Below, one piece after another: positions 10,401 through 22,083 of a DNA stretch of 34,029 bases (within the stretch, counting starts at the first letter, position 1; each line of letters starts with the position of its first letter). The position numbers were made by a program, and so were the translations under genes. Under the pieces are notes generated by a model. The model was not told the DNA's origin. It saw only the letters and a list, made by a program, of their open reading frames with translations, and did not search any database. Origin of the DNA: Bacteroidales bacterium (GTDB taxonomy: Bacteria > Bacteroidota > Bacteroidia > Bacteroidales > M50B96); assembly GCA_021740905.1 (NCBI GenBank), contig JAIOYV010000075.1, forward strand, positions 1 through 34,029. The letters run 5' to 3'.

Positions 10401-13400
10401 GATGCAACACAAATACCTTTGAAACCCATGCAGCCCTTACCATTGCTATCGATGCTATCGATGATTCTACTTCAGTAGACCAGGGGAACCCGGTAATTAT
10501 CAATGTACTGGCCAACGACCTATGCGATATCCCGTCTATGGTTACCCTTTCAGATATCGTTTCCTTTCCACAAAACGGTAATTTGCAGATCGGGACAGGT
10601 GGCCAAATAGCCTACATGCCTGCCAATGGTTTTTACGGCATCGATCAGTTTACTTATGAGATTTGTAGCAGTGGCACACCCGTAATTTGCGACCAGGCTG
10701 TGGTTACCATTACAGTTATTGAAAGTTTTGGCGACCCGTGTGCCGAAGCTGCTCAGAACAAAACATTTTACATGCCGTTCCCCGAAAACACAACACAACT
10801 TCGAAAAGCACTGTGGAGTGCCGCATCGGTTAGTTATCTTACAAATAATGTACGAACCATCCTTAGTATTAAAGCCCCCTATCCCAATGTGGTGATGATT
10901 TACGACCATTGGGAAGATGGCTACGAAACAGATATTACAGTACCCATACAAACGACTACAAAAGTTTGGGGCGATGGAAACTTAAGCAATGGTATAGCTC
11001 CCGGATTCCCTACCGATATCATCCCTGCCGGTGGTTATATTGTGATCGACAACCAGTTTGCATACAATCCCAGAAATACATCTGAAATTGTATTCGATGG
11101 AAAAGATAAAATGTTCACTACTGCCGATGTATCGGTTTCAATGATAAAAGGCGATGCCGGAGCCACCGGTACTACCCCCATATTTGATGTGCAAAATGTA
11201 AAGACCAATGTGTACAGTACCACCCGGTATGGACAATATTTTGTGCTTCCTTTTGGAGAAAATGTTACTCTTGGCGGGACCGGGGCTTTTAAATACACCG
11301 GGGTTTTTATTAAAGCTGCCACCAATGGAACTTCTGTATCGCTTGATTACAATGGCGATGGCGTGGCAGATATCACCCAATCACTCAACGAAGGGGAAGT
11401 TTATTTTTACGATGGAACAGCATCTACTCCAGGTGTTGCAGCAAATACAAACCAATCCAATGATATTAAAGCAGGGGCAACAGTCATTTCCAACCATCCG
11501 GTTGGTGTCGACCTTATTTTTGGGGGTATCGACAGCTATGGTACCCGGAATATTGCCCTTTTGCCGAGCGAGTTTTATGGAAGTACCTATTATTCACCGG
11601 TGCATACTACGCTAAGTTCATCCCCGGTATATGCCTTTTTCAACAATACCTTATCAACTCCAATTACGCTAAACTGGACTTCCGGCACTTTACCCAACCC
11701 TACAACAGGTAGTTTGGTGATCCCTGCCAATGGAAATAATTACTTGTCCCTATCCAATGTTGCCGGGTATAAATTCGAAAGTGCCGGGGGAGAAACCTAT
11801 ACTGCAGTGGCCATAGTTGATGCCGACGCCGCAGGATCGACTTATGATTGGGCTTTTAACCTGATTTCCGAAACCCGTATGACTTCCTTCGCAAGTATTG
11901 CCTGGGCACCGGGTTCCAACGACCTTTCGGGCAACTACAACCCGGTTTGGGTGACAGTAGCAGAGGCCACAACCATCTATATAAAATTCGATGGCGATAT
12001 GACTGCCGCCAGTGCAACTATTAGTCCTTGCGATCTTCCTTATGATATTGCTGTCTCTTTGTCTGCCTTGCAGTCGTACAGGATTTTTGATCCCGACAAC
12101 GACCAGACAGGATTGGCCGTTTATACCTGCGATGACACCAAGATTTCTGGTGTTTGGGGACAGGATCCCAATGCAGGTAACCCAACTCCAACTGCCTCCC
12201 CGGCACAGGACGTGGGCTATGTAATGGTACCCACATGTTTGAGGCAAAACGTTTTTGCTAACGACGATATTGAATTTACAGGAATCAATACACCCATTGT
12301 TGTGGATGTAATGGCAAACGACTTTGGCTTCCTTTGCAGTCTCGATCCACTATCGATAAGTACGCTTGGATTCCTGCAGCCTTCCAATGGAAGTATAGTG
12401 GTCAATAACGACAGTACAATCACATATACACCAGATCTAGGCTACGAAGGGATCGATAACTTTGAATACAGGATTTGTTCCAGCGATTATCCTAATATTT
12501 GTGATGTGGGAATGGTTACAGTAAATATAACTGCTTGTGCCGCTCTTCCAAGCGAGAACCTGATCACCGGCAAAGTCTTTTTAGAACAATTACCTGATGA
12601 TGGAACGTATGACAATGAGGCTGATGTGGCTAATATCGGGGTTAATCTTTATGTTGATGTAAACTGCAATGGCACAATCGATGTCGGAGATAATATTGCA
12701 CAATCCACAGTTTCCGACCTTTCTGGTAATTACCACTTTCACACCAACAATGGCTATAGTGCCAAAGACAATTTCGACCCCACAGCCAGTGTGTCGGGCA
12801 ACGATGGGGGGGTAAACTTTAGCTCAAACTGGGTCGAGCAATCCGACGATCAAAATATTACAACCGGCGATGTTCGGATTATTACAGATGCTTCAGCAGG
12901 GGGAGGTACCAATGCCATCCGGATTGCAGGAGTTTCGAATGGGATTACCAGGTCGCTGCCCTTTAGTGGTGCTTCCGCTGCCGAATTACGCTTTAGTTTC
13001 AGAAGAGAAGGCCTGGACAACCAGGGTGAAGCCCTTTATGTGAAACTGAACGGGACAGTTATTTATACCATCCAGGATGGGGATTATGCCGGAGGTACCG
13101 ACGTAGGTTATTCGGAAGTTACGGTTCAGTTATCTTCTTTTATTGCGAGCGGGACCAATACTATTATGTTCCAAACCAATACAATTCCGGCAACGGATGA
13201 TTATTTCTGGATTGATAATGTGGAACTAACTTATTTCGTACTGCCAATATGTTACATCATAAAAGTTGATCCAAGCAACACAGGAGTGGAATACACGGCT
13301 TCTTCGCTGAATACTCAAACGGCTTCGTTTGCCGACTTTGGTGAATGTGACAATGATAACTATCTGGGAGTATTAGCCAATCTGGTGGTAAGCGACGATG

Positions 13401-16400
13401 CCGCGACCACCTCCACTGATGTCCCGATAGCTATCGATGTGTTGAGCAATGATGTAATCGGTGTTCCTGATTTTTCAACGGTCATCACCAATGGGTTGCC
13501 AAATCAACCGGCGAACGGGTCAGTAGTCGTGAATCCTGACGGAACCATTACTTATACGCCAAACTCAGGATATATGGGTGCCGACAATTTTGATTATAGG
13601 GTTTGTAGTGCGGAGGATCCCCTGCTTCACGATACAGCTACTGTTACTATTACCATTTCGTGTATTTCCATACCCAATATCAATGTGATTAGGGGGATTG
13701 TTTTCGATGATGTTGACATGGACGGAAACCTTGATGTAGGTGACGATGGACATGAGGGAGTTGATGTAAAGCTTTACATGGATACCGATGGGGATGGCAT
13801 TCTTGATCCTGGAGAACCATTAGAGGAAACACAAACTACAGGTACATTAGGTACTTACGAGTTTGATATTACACCACCCACCAATTCAAATACCTATTTA
13901 GACCAGTTTAATACAAATGGATCAGGTACTGGAACCAATGGAATTTCAACTTGGATTCCGGTTTGGACAGAAATTGGGGAAGGAAATGGATTCAGTACAG
14001 CAAATGTATATGTTACCGGAAACCAACTCCGTATTCAGGGTACAGACACCTATTCTTCATCTGATCCGTTTCTTGGGGCGTATCGGAGTGCTGATCTCTC
14101 AACAGCCATTTCTGCAAGTTTGTCATTCGACTATGTTGAATCGGGCCTCGACCTGGTGGTAAACGATTATGTGGATGTTGAGGTGGCCACATCCCCTTCA
14201 GGGCCATGGACTTTATTGACACGTTTGACCGGGGCCAATGGGAATCAAAGCGGCACCTATTCAGCGAGCATAACTCCATACTTATCAGCAACAACAACCA
14301 TTCGGTTTATAACCTCCGGGTCAGAAGAAATGACAGCCTCCAATAGGGTCGATTTCGACAATGTGCAGATTACTTTCAATACCCCTACAAGTGCCGATTA
14401 TATCGTTCAATTAGATCAATCCTTGCCAACCGGCTATACTTTGACCACTCCAACACCAACAGGCAATCACACAATTTCATTTAGTGCAGCCGCCGAAGGT
14501 GCATGCCAGAAGAACTTTGGTCTTAGAGGGGCCGATGTGGCTATAACAAAGGATGATGGGGTAAGTGCACTAATAGCCGGTGATGGAAACACCTATACGT
14601 ACACGTTAACCCTTACCAACTATGGTCCGAGCAATGCCACCAATGTGGTGGTGAGCGATACCTGGCCGACAGGTTTTTCGCAAGGGACCATTGGCGCACC
14701 AAGCGAAGGTACAATTGGCGGTACAGCACCAAACTTTACATGGTCGGTTGCCTTGCTCGAAGCAGGCGATACCGAAACGCTAACCGTAAGTTATGCTGTA
14801 CCATCAGGTACAAGCGCAGGCACATACAACAACCTAGTGAATGTTACATCAGCAACAAGCGATCCTGTATCAGGAAATAATACCGATTCCGATATAAATA
14901 CTGTGACCGAATCGGTTGATGTATCGATCACCAAAGATGACGGGGAAACAGTTGTAGTGGCTGGCGACGGCCTTACCCACACGTATACGTATATCATCAG
15001 CAATACCGGCTCAAGTGATGCAGACAATGTGGTTGCAACCGACACCTGGCCTGCAGGTCTCACACAAGAAACCATCGGATCGCCATCGGAAGGTACGATT
15101 GGAGGGACTGCACCAAACTTTATCTGGACCATCCCAACTGTTGAGGCAGGAACCTCAGAAACATTATCTGTAACGTACACCGTTCCGGCAAGTACGCCAT
15201 CGGGCACGTACACGAATAGTGTCAGCGTAACAAGTGACACCCCTGATACAACACCAGGAAATAATACAGATACAGACGAAACAGAAGTGTTCTCCGGTGC
15301 TGACCTTACAGTTACCATTTCGGACACTCCCGATCCGGTAAATGCGGGTTCAGCAATTACATATACCATTGTAGTTAGCAACAACGGGCCAAGTTATGCA
15401 AACAGCGTAGTTGTAACCGATGCCTTACCATCTGCTATTTCGGGTGAAACATATACGCTGGATGGTGGAGCATCTTCAGCATGGACAGGGTCTGTAAACT
15501 TAGGAATTATGCCCGCATCGGGAGGAGGAAGCATTCATACCATTGTAATAACTGGAACGATCGATATGGGCACTTGTGCACCGATAAGCAATACAGTATT
15601 GGTTACTAGTTCAACAAACGATCCTGGACCTTCGGCAAACAGCGATACAGAAGAAACCGAAGTTTTGGATGTCACCAAACCCTATATCAGCGTATGTGCT
15701 GTGACCCGAACAATTGAAGGGTGCAGCACAGCTGCGATCAGCGATCCATCGTATTCAACTACCTCAGCTATATCTTCGGAAGCTCAATTTGAAAATGGTA
15801 CTAATCAGGGGGCGGTAGGCGATAATTGCGGGATAGCAGTTGTGACCTATTCGGATGTCGCTTCGGGATCGTGCCCCATAACAGTTTCCCGTACCTGGTC
15901 AATTGAGGATGCTTCGGGAAATGTAAGGACTTGCATGCAGACCATTTATGTGGAGGACACGACGGATCCGGAGCTTACCTGCCCGGCCTCCTCACAGTCG
16001 AGGACCATTACACTCCCGGCAACAAGCTATACCGCAATAGGTGCTGAATTCGACCTTACTTCAATGAGCGACCTATGCGGTTCTGTTTCATCGGCCTATC
16101 TTTTAACTGGCCAAACGAACGGGGCAGGTGGCAATACACTTGCAGGTGTTGTTTTTTACCTCGGTACAACCCATGTTTTATGGACAGTGACTGACGTATG
16201 TGGAAATACATCAACGTGTTCTTTTGATGTGACGGTTTATGAAATTCCAACCATAACCGGAACAACATCCGGATCGCGGTGTGGGCCAGGAACAGTTGTC
16301 CTCGGTGCCACAGCTTCCTTAGGTACAATAAACTGGTATGCTTCCCCAACCGGCGGAAGTTCGTTGGGAACAGGACCCGGTTTTACAACTCCATATATCA

Positions 16401-19400
16401 CAGCAAGCACAACTTATTATGTTGATGCTACAGCGAATGGATACACCACTGCTTCAAGAACTGCAGTGATGGCAACGGTTTATGATATCCCAACAATAAC
16501 CGGGACCACACCTGGTTCGAGATGCGATGCAGGAACGGTTGATCTGAGCGCCACGGCTTCGGCAGGTACCATAAACTGGTATGCTGTATCAACCGGCGGA
16601 AGTTCGTTAGGCACAGGTTCAAGCTTCACTACCCCGTCTATCGCAATAAGTACAACCTATTATATTGATGCTACTGAAAATGGATGTGCAACGGAAACGA
16701 GAACCGCAGTGTTGGCCACGGTTTATGAAATCCCAACAATAACCGGGACAACACCTGGCTCCAGATGCGATGCAGGGACGGTTGATCTGAGTGCCACGGC
16801 TTCGGGAGGAATCATTAACTGGTATGCAGCAGCAACCGGCGGCAATTCGTTGGGCACAGGTTCAAGCTTCACGACCCCATCTATCTCAATAAGTACAACT
16901 TATTATGTTGATGCCACAGAAAACGGCTGCACTACGGAAACAAGAACAGCAGTGTTGGCAACCGTTTATGAAATTCCAACCATCTCCGGGACAACACCAA
17001 ATTCGAACTGCGGGCCAGGAACAATTGAACTCGGTGCTACGGCTACTGGCGGTACCATAAACTGGTATGCTGCCTCTACCGGTGGCAGTTCGTTGGGCAC
17101 AGGCACAAACTTCACAACTCCATCTATCTCAACAAGTACATTCTACTATGTCGATGCGACCCAAAATGGATGTACTACTGAAACAAGGACAGCAATTTTG
17201 GCAACCGTTTATGATATCCCAACCATCACCGGAACAACACCCGGCTCGAGATGCGATGCAGGAGCGGTTGACCTGAGTGCCACAGCCTCGGCAGGAACCA
17301 TAAACTGGTATGCTGCCTCGACCGGAGGAAGTTCGTTGGGAACAGGTACAAGTTTCACGACCCCGTCCATCGTAACAAGTACAACGTATTATGTTGATGC
17401 TACTGCAAACGGGTGCACTACGGGTTCAAGAACAGCAATTTTGGCAACCGTTTACGAAACCCCAACCATTACGGGTACTACACCCGGGTCGAGGTGCGAA
17501 ACAGGATCCGTTGATTTAGGCGCCACGGCTTCATCTGGGACTATTAACTGGTATGCAGCATCGACCGGTGGTAGCTCATTGGGAACAGGGGTAAGCTTTA
17601 CTACACCTTCTATCTCAACCAATACAAACTTCTATGTGGATGCCACAGAAAACGGATGTGTTACTGGATCAAGAACATCTATTTTAGCCACCGTATACCC
17701 AGGAAGTGTGGGCGGAACGGCACTGTCCGATCAAGTTATTTGCAGCGGAAGCATACCTGCCGATATCACTTTAATCAATCACACCGGAAGCATACAATGG
17801 CAATCATCCACCGATAATGTGGCCTACAATAATATTGCGGGCGCCAACGCATCCATATTATCCAGTTCTCAAATGGGAGCTCTTAGTGTAGAAACATACT
17901 ACAGGGCAATTCTTACCAGTGGGGTTTGCCCATCGGAGAACTCGAATGTAGTTGCCAAGTTGATGGCTACTGATTCCGATTTTGACGGGATATGCGATGA
18001 TCGGGATCGCGATGATGACAATGATGGGATAGATGATGCCGTTGAAATGAGCTGTGAGCCGATAGCAGGTTTTAATGGGTTTTGGTCGCTTGAAAACACA
18101 ACAGCCGACTCATCGGGAAATAATTACAACATGGTAGCGGGCAGTGTTACTTATTCAAGTGATAGTAAAAGAGGGATTTCGTCGGCATCCTTCAATGGAA
18201 CTTCTAACTATTTAAGGTATAACGATGGGACCTATTTGAACGAAGCCATAACTTACTTTTCCTATTCATTATGGATTAAACCAGCTTCGTTGACAGGCAT
18301 TCAATCTCTCTTGGATGAAGGGGGGGGAACCAATGGAATTGCAATCAGGTTAAACGGGAATATCCTGGAAAATGCAGTTCGCGAGGGCGGTGCAGGATCT
18401 CAGGTAAGTACATCCAGTTTTACTTTCCCAAATGACAGTTTGTGGCATCACATTGCCCTTACTTATGACAATGGGGATGTTGTTATGTATTTGGATACCA
18501 TTGCATCAACAACCCTTTATACAGGTTTTGGACAGATGGCATCCCATTCGAGTGCGCATAGTTTTGGCCGAAGTAGCGACGATGCATTTGGGGCAGGAAC
18601 GACTAATTATTATGCCGGTTTGATAGATGAAATTGTACATTATCCTTATGCATTGACAGCCAATGAGGTTTCTGCTCTTTATCTTGGCGATTGCGATAGT
18701 GATAACGACGGTATAAGAAATGATAACGATACTGATAGTGACAACGACGGTTGCAGCGATGCCAATGAAGCTTACAACGATCCAAATGCCGATGGTGGCG
18801 ATGGTGGTGAATTCGGGGTAGGCACACCCATTTTAGATAGCAATGGAAGAGTAATTGAAGCTTCTTATGCAACACCTACCACAACTACAAACGGACGTTA
18901 CTCGTTTTTAGAAGCTGCATCGGTTGCAATTACTTTTAGTGCCGAAGACCAGCTTGTTTGTGAAACAGATGATATAACTATATCAGCTTCGGCCACAGTT
19001 AATATTTTAACAACAGACCCTCCTACCACTGCCGGTACTGATATTATCTATCAGTGGCAGGTAAGTACCGACGGTGGCATAACCTTTTCCAACATGGTGG
19101 GAGAAACCGGAATTGTGGCAAGTGGATCTACAGTGTACCTAACCTTGTTAAATATCAGCCCTTCGATGGATGGTAATCAATACAAGGCAGTATTTACAAC
19201 CGAAGCAAATAACTGTGGGAATGAATCAAGTGCTGTTATTACAGTTACTACTTTGCCCATAGGAAGCTTCTCTTATTTGGGTACACCCTACTGTCCAAAC
19301 GCATCCAATCCTATACCTACATTTAGCAGCGGTGGCCAGGCAGGATATTTCTCGTCTACTCCTGGGCTGTTTTTTGTAAGCAACGAAACAGGCCAAGTAA

Positions 19401-21328
19401 ACATAGCCGGTAGTGAACCCGGCAGTTATATCGTAACCAATACCATCTCGGCCATGGGTGGGTGTGATGAAATAGTTGAAACAAGCCCTTTTGCTATCCT
19501 GAATGAGATAACCTGGCTGGGAGCGGTAAACACCAATTGGAACATTACCGGAAACTGGGAGTGTGGTTTAATACCAAATCTTACACAGGATGTAAAGATC
19601 ACGAATGTAACAAACCAACCGATCCTAAGTACAGGGCCAAATGGCACGGCCCACAATTTAGCGATGAATTCAGGATCGTCATTGGAAATTATTGACAACA
19701 CGATGCAAATTGCTGGTGAAATAATCAACAATGGAACTATTACAGCAACAGCTGGGACAGTTGAAATGAAAGGGTCGTCTGCTCAAACAATACCTGCTGA
19801 TGTCTTTGTCGAAAACACCATCATGGGGTTGATCATCGACAATGACGAAGGGGCTACTTTATTGGGACCCCTTAACCTGACCGGGGTTCTCACTGCCGAA
19901 AATGGCGATCTGGCATCAAATGGATATTTGACCCTAATATCAACAGCAGATAGAACTGCGCTTATCGATGGTACAGGGTCGGGCGATGTTACAGGCGATG
20001 TTACCATGCAGCGATATCTCGTTATTCCGTTTGGCTATAAGTATTTCGCCTCGCCATTCGAGGATGCAACAGTGGCCGAGTTTGGCGACGATATGGATCT
20101 TTTTGCCGAGTTCCCTAGATTCTACAAACACGATGAAAGCAAAGTAAGCGAAGGTTGGGTAAGATATACAGATTCTACCAATTTGCTGAATCCTTTGCAT
20201 GGATATGCCGTAAACTTCGGGACAAACCTTGTTTCTCAAACGGTCGATGTTACAGGTGTAGTAAATAATGGATCGATTAGCAGGGCGCTTTTTAATAATA
20301 ATACGGCCTACTCCCAAGGCTTCAACCTGATAGGTAATCCTTACCCATCGCCGGTTGATTGGGATGTAGCAAATGGATGGACAAAAATGAATGTAGATAA
20401 TGCCCTTTACTTTTTTAAGGCAAGCAGTACGGATGTATATGGCGGGACTTACGGCTCCTATATCAATGGGATTTCGAGCGATGGTAAGGCCACGAATATT
20501 ATTCCGTCGATGCAGGCTTTCTTTGTTCACATGTCCGATGGGATCTATCCTGTGTCAGGTCAACTTGCTGTGAACAATGCGGCAAGGGTAAACGACCAGA
20601 CCCATGAATTTCTAAAATCCGATCCTCAAACACCAGGGTTTTTACTACGCCTTACTGCTGGTTTTACCGACGATTCATTGGCATCGGACCCCATGGTGGT
20701 TTATTTCGATGACTATTCGCAAAAGGGGTTTGACCATAATCTTGATGCACTGAAATTGATGAATACCGATGCTAAAGTCCCGAATCTTTATTCCATTATT
20801 CCTGAAGGGTCCAATCTTTCAATCAATGCCCTGCCCGAAACAAGAGGCACTTCGATAGTTCCGCTTGGGCTTCTCACTTACAAAGATGGTGAGATACGGT
20901 TCAGCATAAGAGATATCGAGAATTTACCCATGGACTTGGGCATCTATTTGCACGATGCGTCGGTTGGCACAAACATGGACTTGCTCCGCGGAGATGAATA
21001 TACGATCAAGCTTCCGGCGGGCAAATACAACTCACGTTTTTCATTGCAATTTATAAACAACAATCCCGATTTGCCCGTCGAAAACCCTACCGATTACTTT
21101 AATGCCTACGCCTCGTATGGTGTCGTTAAGGTAACCATCAGTTCGTTGAAGGGCAATGAGGGCACTATCTATCTTAGTGATCTTTTGGGTATTCAACAAT
21201 ATAGTTTGAAAGTTTCGGAAGATGGCTATTATGAGTTCAGTCCTGGCGTAAATAGCGGGGTGTATTTTGTCACCCTGGTTTCCGGGGATTCTCAAACAAC
21301 TAAAAAAATATATATTCTAAACAAATGA
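4493..21328 (+). CDS. Giant T9SS-sorted modular adhesin (about 5,600 aa)
   Basis: It carries a signal peptide (hydrophobic [15 protein letters not shown], then NAQ) and no catalytic domain I recognise. Modules by nucleotide position: GEVED domain 4635-5075; Ig_7-like 5380-5628; jelly-roll-like modules 5755-6230 and 8760-9230; six 88/89-residue Ig-like repeats; Big_9-like 10440-10730 and 12241-12530; IgGFc-binding-like region 10731-12230; two SdrD-B-like domains 12545-13330 and 13660-14530, each with an inserted module; three DUF11-like domains 14531-15670; HYR-like 15671-16240; six Ig_7-like repeats 16241-17698; LamG-like 18061-18690 between Asp-rich TSP3-like segments; and a T9SS C-terminal domain, about 21085-21328, ending GVYFVTLV...KKIYILNK. 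This predicts Sec export, then T9SS passage and surface attachment or release. ATG 4535, with AGGA 8 nt upstream and a more usual signal-peptide length, is an equally good start; TTG 4487 is less likely. The stop overlaps the next gene. Confidence 0.85.
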   Translation: MSQMGMTFNNRIGIMNNTYSSASAKNIWTIILVSMLLMAISVSANAQTASYCTSYGNMEYLTSITSVNFNTINNSTGKPTSYTDYTAMSTNLLIGSSYNLTVNVNTDGNYIVYARVWIDWNQDGDFLDADEQYSLGSATNTTSGPTSASPYSVTVPAGATLGSTRMRVSAKYNAYSTSCETGFDGEVEDYTINVIGSAGTITTGTISPTTYCAGSSVSVPYTITGTYTSGNVFTAQLSDANGSFASPTSIGTLSSTNAGTISATLPSGISGTAFRIRVVSSTPITTGSDNGSDIAINTIPTITGTTPGSRIGTGTVTLGATASSGTINWYAASTGGSSLGTGTSFTTPSISTTTTYYVDATDVCGTTANRTAVVATINAFGSTVTKQLYLSDPSQALDRVDPVATSDNTTASTTAISQSGGCSAYTSHENFSTVSYNNYSTEWTAAWSEISDDGSPIGGTMQIVSGELRFLQAGQNDFIQRSVNLTGATCAQFNYNWRTNGLEENIEVWVSDAPGGTFVQLATYTGASNSGTGNFDISPYISAQTTIRFGNSGIAWNFSNDIAFFDNIEIVYGSNLPGNVTFTQSPAFCSPFTIKAGTINADIYLSNISGGTSSIAAGSTTSGSSASISSGSNLTFSHTPGTGSDRLLLVSVSVGNTDVSDETAPGTITGVTFGGTTMTQVTTIYSSIAVRSYIYQLVNPSSATANIVITVGTKTSGVIASATTFTGVNQTTPLGTTETYISNGGDYFVSGSISSASDELVYSTAAFDEYIGVQQGISAAVGQTELWNNSGFDFVSGASSTKPGASSVSLQYNSLDYEDGCMAAVSIKPASSSGGLPANPDITAEIKYGSTNIITLTNPIYTSGTGLLSWTGTLPSDVIVPSGEAISLVVTNNQSGVSFTIDYDSQTKPSKIEMITDSYIDISSFGIYNAPYPGGSLISSTINPGTTVYPRAVVTDPFGSSDITGFNITLTPPGTVVASTSVATTSCTRTYEYVWNTSGVTTGTVSLTAAAKEGYEDAVTDIQSLNVEFCDAITTPVFTLGASSSRCQGAGNVTYAATSTNSTGLSYSLDATSLAAGVSINSTTGEATYTAGWVGTSTITATAEGCGGPKAATHTVTITPTVATPVFTLGASSTRCHGAGSVTYTATAINSTSITYYLDATSLGAGNTMNPSTGVVTYVTGWSGISTITAIADGCNGPSSETHTVTTSPTVGTPVFIMGASSTRCQGTDVVTYTATADYSTEITYSLDATSLSGGVSINSTTGEVSYIVGWSGTSTITATAEGCDGPATEIHTVTTTPNGTPVFVLGASSNRAPGAETITYTATASNGGAVTYSLDAASLSAGNNINSSTGAVTYASAWAGISIITASVSGCDGIQSATHTVVSNVTKQLYLSDPSQALDRVDPVATSDNTTASTAAISLSSGCSAYTSHDNFSTTSYNNYSSEWVAAWSESSDDGSPTGGTIQIVAGELRFQQTGTLDHIQRIVNLTGATCATLSYNWRTSGLEENIEVWISSAPGGTYTKLATYTGQANSGTGNFDISSYISSQTTIRFRNSDATWSAADDQAFFDNIAIVYGSNLPGNVTFTQNPVFCSDFIIKAGTVSVNNYVTVTSGSMPANPSISAVLKYGTTTIISLSNPSYSGGLLTWTGILGSDVTVPSGQAISLVVTNNQSGVSFTIDYDSQTKPSKIELSTSTYIDITSHNIYDAPYPGGNIISTMISPGTTVYARTVVTDPFGSSDITALGISIMPPGTTVSSTSVASTSCTRTYEYVWNTSGVTTASVNLTATAKEGYENAVTDFQSLNVEFCDAITTPIFTLGASSARCQEAGSVTYTATSTNSSGLSYSLDATSLAAGVSINSTTGEVTYTTAWTGSSTITATAIGCGGPKMATHAVNTISSVDTPEFAMGSSSQRCKEASIETYMATASNSLSIEYTLDVASLAAGNTINATTGEVSYVSGWVGTSTITATAIGCNTNTFETHAALTIAIDAIDDSTSVDQGNPVIINVLANDLCDIPSMVTLSDIVSFPQNGNLQIGTGGQIAYMPANGFYGIDQFTYEICSSGTPVICDQAVVTITVIESFGDPCAEAAQNKTFYMPFPENTTQLRKALWSAASVSYLTNNVRTILSIKAPYPNVVMIYDHWEDGYETDITVPIQTTTKVWGDGNLSNGIAPGFPTDIIPAGGYIVIDNQFAYNPRNTSEIVFDGKDKMFTTADVSVSMIKGDAGATGTTPIFDVQNVKTNVYSTTRYGQYFVLPFGENVTLGGTGAFKYTGVFIKAATNGTSVSLDYNGDGVADITQSLNEGEVYFYDGTASTPGVAANTNQSNDIKAGATVISNHPVGVDLIFGGIDSYGTRNIALLPSEFYGSTYYSPVHTTLSSSPVYAFFNNTLSTPITLNWTSGTLPNPTTGSLVIPANGNNYLSLSNVAGYKFESAGGETYTAVAIVDADAAGSTYDWAFNLISETRMTSFASIAWAPGSNDLSGNYNPVWVTVAEATTIYIKFDGDMTAASATISPCDLPYDIAVSLSALQSYRIFDPDNDQTGLAVYTCDDTKISGVWGQDPNAGNPTPTASPAQDVGYVMVPTCLRQNVFANDDIEFTGINTPIVVDVMANDFGFLCSLDPLSISTLGFLQPSNGSIVVNNDSTITYTPDLGYEGIDNFEYRICSSDYPNICDVGMVTVNITACAALPSENLITGKVFLEQLPDDGTYDNEADVANIGVNLYVDVNCNGTIDVGDNIAQSTVSDLSGNYHFHTNNGYSAKDNFDPTASVSGNDGGVNFSSNWVEQSDDQNITTGDVRIITDASAGGGTNAIRIAGVSNGITRSLPFSGASAAELRFSFRREGLDNQGEALYVKLNGTVIYTIQDGDYAGGTDVGYSEVTVQLSSFIASGTNTIMFQTNTIPATDDYFWIDNVELTYFVLPICYIIKVDPSNTGVEYTASSLNTQTASFADFGECDNDNYLGVLANLVVSDDAATTSTDVPIAIDVLSNDVIGVPDFSTVITNGLPNQPANGSVVVNPDGTITYTPNSGYMGADNFDYRVCSAEDPLLHDTATVTITISCISIPNINVIRGIVFDDVDMDGNLDVGDDGHEGVDVKLYMDTDGDGILDPGEPLEETQTTGTLGTYEFDITPPTNSNTYLDQFNTNGSGTGTNGISTWIPVWTEIGEGNGFSTANVYVTGNQLRIQGTDTYSSSDPFLGAYRSADLSTAISASLSFDYVESGLDLVVNDYVDVEVATSPSGPWTLLTRLTGANGNQSGTYSASITPYLSATTTIRFITSGSEEMTASNRVDFDNVQITFNTPTSADYIVQLDQSLPTGYTLTTPTPTGNHTISFSAAAEGACQKNFGLRGADVAITKDDGVSALIAGDGNTYTYTLTLTNYGPSNATNVVVSDTWPTGFSQGTIGAPSEGTIGGTAPNFTWSVALLEAGDTETLTVSYAVPSGTSAGTYNNLVNVTSATSDPVSGNNTDSDINTVTESVDVSITKDDGETVVVAGDGLTHTYTYIISNTGSSDADNVVATDTWPAGLTQETIGSPSEGTIGGTAPNFIWTIPTVEAGTSETLSVTYTVPASTPSGTYTNSVSVTSDTPDTTPGNNTDTDETEVFSGADLTVTISDTPDPVNAGSAITYTIVVSNNGPSYANSVVVTDALPSAISGETYTLDGGASSAWTGSVNLGIMPASGGGSIHTIVITGTIDMGTCAPISNTVLVTSSTNDPGPSANSDTEETEVLDVTKPYISVCAVTRTIEGCSTAAISDPSYSTTSAISSEAQFENGTNQGAVGDNCGIAVVTYSDVASGSCPITVSRTWSIEDASGNVRTCMQTIYVEDTTDPELTCPASSQSRTITLPATSYTAIGAEFDLTSMSDLCGSVSSAYLLTGQTNGAGGNTLAGVVFYLGTTHVLWTVTDVCGNTSTCSFDVTVYEIPTITGTTSGSRCGPGTVVLGATASLGTINWYASPTGGSSLGTGPGFTTPYITASTTYYVDATANGYTTASRTAVMATVYDIPTITGTTPGSRCDAGTVDLSATASAGTINWYAVSTGGSSLGTGSSFTTPSIAISTTYYIDATENGCATETRTAVLATVYEIPTITGTTPGSRCDAGTVDLSATASGGIINWYAAATGGNSLGTGSSFTTPSISISTTYYVDATENGCTTETRTAVLATVYEIPTISGTTPNSNCGPGTIELGATATGGTINWYAASTGGSSLGTGTNFTTPSISTSTFYYVDATQNGCTTETRTAILATVYDIPTITGTTPGSRCDAGAVDLSATASAGTINWYAASTGGSSLGTGTSFTTPSIVTSTTYYVDATANGCTTGSRTAILATVYETPTITGTTPGSRCETGSVDLGATASSGTINWYAASTGGSSLGTGVSFTTPSISTNTNFYVDATENGCVTGSRTSILATVYPGSVGGTALSDQVICSGSIPADITLINHTGSIQWQSSTDNVAYNNIAGANASILSSSQMGALSVETYYRAILTSGVCPSENSNVVAKLMATDSDFDGICDDRDRDDDNDGIDDAVEMSCEPIAGFNGFWSLENTTADSSGNNYNMVAGSVTYSSDSKRGISSASFNGTSNYLRYNDGTYLNEAITYFSYSLWIKPASLTGIQSLLDEGGGTNGIAIRLNGNILENAVREGGAGSQVSTSSFTFPNDSLWHHIALTYDNGDVVMYLDTIASTTLYTGFGQMASHSSAHSFGRSSDDAFGAGTTNYYAGLIDEIVHYPYALTANEVSALYLGDCDSDNDGIRNDNDTDSDNDGCSDANEAYNDPNADGGDGGEFGVGTPILDSNGRVIEASYATPTTTTNGRYSFLEAASVAITFSAEDQLVCETDDITISASATVNILTTDPPTTAGTDIIYQWQVSTDGGITFSNMVGETGIVASGSTVYLTLLNISPSMDGNQYKAVFTTEANNCGNESSAVITVTTLPIGSFSYLGTPYCPNASNPIPTFSSGGQAGYFSSTPGLFFVSNETGQVNIAGSEPGSYIVTNTISAMGGCDEIVETSPFAILNEITWLGAVNTNWNITGNWECGLIPNLTQDVKITNVTNQPILSTGPNGTAHNLAMNSGSSLEIIDNTMQIAGEIINNGTITATAGTVEMKGSSAQTIPADVFVENTIMGLIIDNDEGATLLGPLNLTGVLTAENGDLASNGYLTLISTADRTALIDGTGSGDVTGDVTMQRYLVIPFGYKYFASPFEDATVAEFGDDMDLFAEFPRFYKHDESKVSEGWVRYTDSTNLLNPLHGYAVNFGTNLVSQTVDVTGVVNNGSISRALFNNNTAYSQGFNLIGNPYPSPVDWDVANGWTKMNVDNALYFFKASSTDVYGGTYGSYINGISSDGKATNIIPSMQAFFVHMSDGIYPVSGQLAVNNAARVNDQTHEFLKSDPQTPGFLLRLTAGFTDDSLASDPMVVYFDDYSQKGFDHNLDALKLMNTDAKVPNLYSIIPEGSNLSINALPETRGTSIVPLGLLTYKDGEIRFSIRDIENLPMDLGIYLHDASVGTNMDLLRGDEYTIKLPAGKYNSRFSLQFINNNPDLPVENPTDYFNAYASYGVVKVTISSLKGNEGTIYLSDLLGIQQYSLKVSEDGYYEFSPGVNSGVYFVTLVSGDSQTTKKIYILNK
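5642..10189 (+). repeat. Segmental duplication inside the adhesin gene
   Basis: Copy 1 starts at 5642 and copy 2 at 8648, both with the [20 protein letters not shown] segment. The offset is 3006 nt in the first part and 2328 nt from about 6990 on (gtg at 7157 pairs with 9485; 7595 pairs with 9923). The 678-nt difference is 226 codons and corresponds to a block at about 6310-6987 found only in copy 1. Long DNA tracts are nearly identical, for example around 7157-7216 and 9485-9545. Confidence 0.8.
7595..10440 (+). repeat. Six 88/89-residue Ig-like repeats ([10 protein letters not shown] type)
   Basis: Repeats start at 7595, 7862, 8129, 8393, 9923 and 10190, with spacing of 267 nt (264 once). 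Shared marks are TPxFxxGASSxRC near the start, [11 protein letters not shown] in the middle, and STITATAxGC near the end. The cysteine pair is lost in part in repeat 4 (SSNRA). Repeats 1 to 4 are contiguous; 5 and 6 follow copy 2 of the segmental duplication. Confidence 0.75.
16241..17698 (+). repeat. Six exact 243-nt tandem Ig_7-like repeats
   Basis: Unit starts at 16241, 16484, 16727, 16970, 17213 and 17456 give a constant period of 243 nt (81 residues), ending at 17698. The shared pattern is [46 protein letters not shown] and RTAxLATVY. A seventh related unit stands alone near 5380-5628 with its first Cys changed (GSRIG). Confidence 0.9.
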
Positions 21329-21843
21329 GACTAATTCACACCATGCGATTTCTAATGCCTGTTGCGCTTTGTAGCATCTTGTTTATCGCTACTTCGATTT
21401 CAGCTAGTGGGCAGGAAATGCCGCCACGCCCCATAGAGGTATCCGTCAATCTGTCGCAGCAACTTAGCTTTGGAGCCTTTTACCAAGGGCCTTTTGGAGG
21501 AACGGTAATTATTTATCCAAATGGATTGCGCGCAAGCACCGGAGATATTGTTTTGTTAAGCCTGGGCTATATCTTTTCATCCGGGTTGTACGACGTATAT
21601 GGAAACCCGGGAACGGTTGTTTCCATACTCAACATGCCGGATGCTATCCTTACCGGAAGCAATGGGGGCACTTTAACTGTTCACATTGGAGATACGTATC
21701 CCCAAAGCCCATTTGTACTCAATGGAGATTACCCTTCAGCAACGCAATTAAGGGTAGGAGGGACGTTGATTCTTGGAAATCCTCTTGACAATCCGCCAGG
21801 CAATTACAGTGGAACTTATGAATTGACCTTTATTCGGGAATAG
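21325..21843 (+). CDS. DUF4402-type subunit, coupled to the adhesin gene
   Basis: The 172-residue secreted protein has a signal peptide (about 7-29, core [11 protein letters not shown], end ASGQ). The mature part follows the DUF4402 scheme well: [56 protein letters not shown] and the ending [11 protein letters not shown]. It is clearly diverged from copies A and B. Its ATG overlaps the adhesin stop (ATGA, 4-nt overlap), which implies translational coupling; an inner ATG at 21343 also gives a signal peptide. The usher-like gene follows 240 bp later. Placement directly before the usher suggests a subunit handled by that usher, perhaps an initiator or major subunit; this is inference. Confidence 0.75.
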   Translation: MRLIHTMRFLMPVALCSILFIATSISASGQEMPPRPIEVSVNLSQQLSFGAFYQGPFGGTVIIYPNGLRASTGDIVLLSLGYIFSSGLYDVYGNPGTVVSILNMPDAILTGSNGGTLTVHIGDTYPQSPFVLNGDYPSATQLRVGGTLILGNPLDNPPGNYSGTYELTFIRE

Positions 21844-21985
21844 TGTCCTGAAAAATAGTTCATGAATCCACTCAATCGCAAATATCCGAATAGTAGACAG
21901 ACATCAAATCTCTTCTATCGGGGTATGCGACAGATCTTACTCGTTACTAGAATTGTTTCCCATTTTGTTGACTTTTTCCGGAGTT

Positions 21986-22055
21986 TTGGAGTGATGGTGC
22001 ATTGTAGCGTCATTGGCAAGTCACCCCACAATACTCCATCGCTCCATCACTCCAA
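21986..22055. repeat. Inverted repeat before the usher gene
   Basis: Arms TTGGAGTGATGGTGC (21986-22000) and GCTCCATCACTCCAA (22041-22055) pair at 14 of 15 positions around a 40-nt loop. The loop itself ends in another 'actccatc' motif. The hairpin sits between the subunit gene and the usher start at 22084, so it could dampen usher expression relative to upstream genes, as messenger hairpins do in some pilus operons (inference), or be an interspersed repeat. Confidence 0.55.
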
Positions 22056-22083
22056 TCTTAATTATCCGGGTGCTTTTGGTTTG

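Noticed and set aside
11750-12247. 165-residue leftward ORF inside the adhesin gene
   Set aside because: Antisense to the IgGFc-binding-like region, with no promoter, signal or recognisable motif.
14791-15384. 197-residue leftward ORF inside the adhesin gene
   Set aside because: Antisense shadow of the DUF11-like repeats; Thr/Val-rich coding DNA leaves the reverse frame open.
21862-22083. 74-residue N-terminal extension of the usher-like protein
   Set aside because: It would place the clear signal peptide internally and spans an inverted repeat; ATG 22084 gives a standard exported protein.
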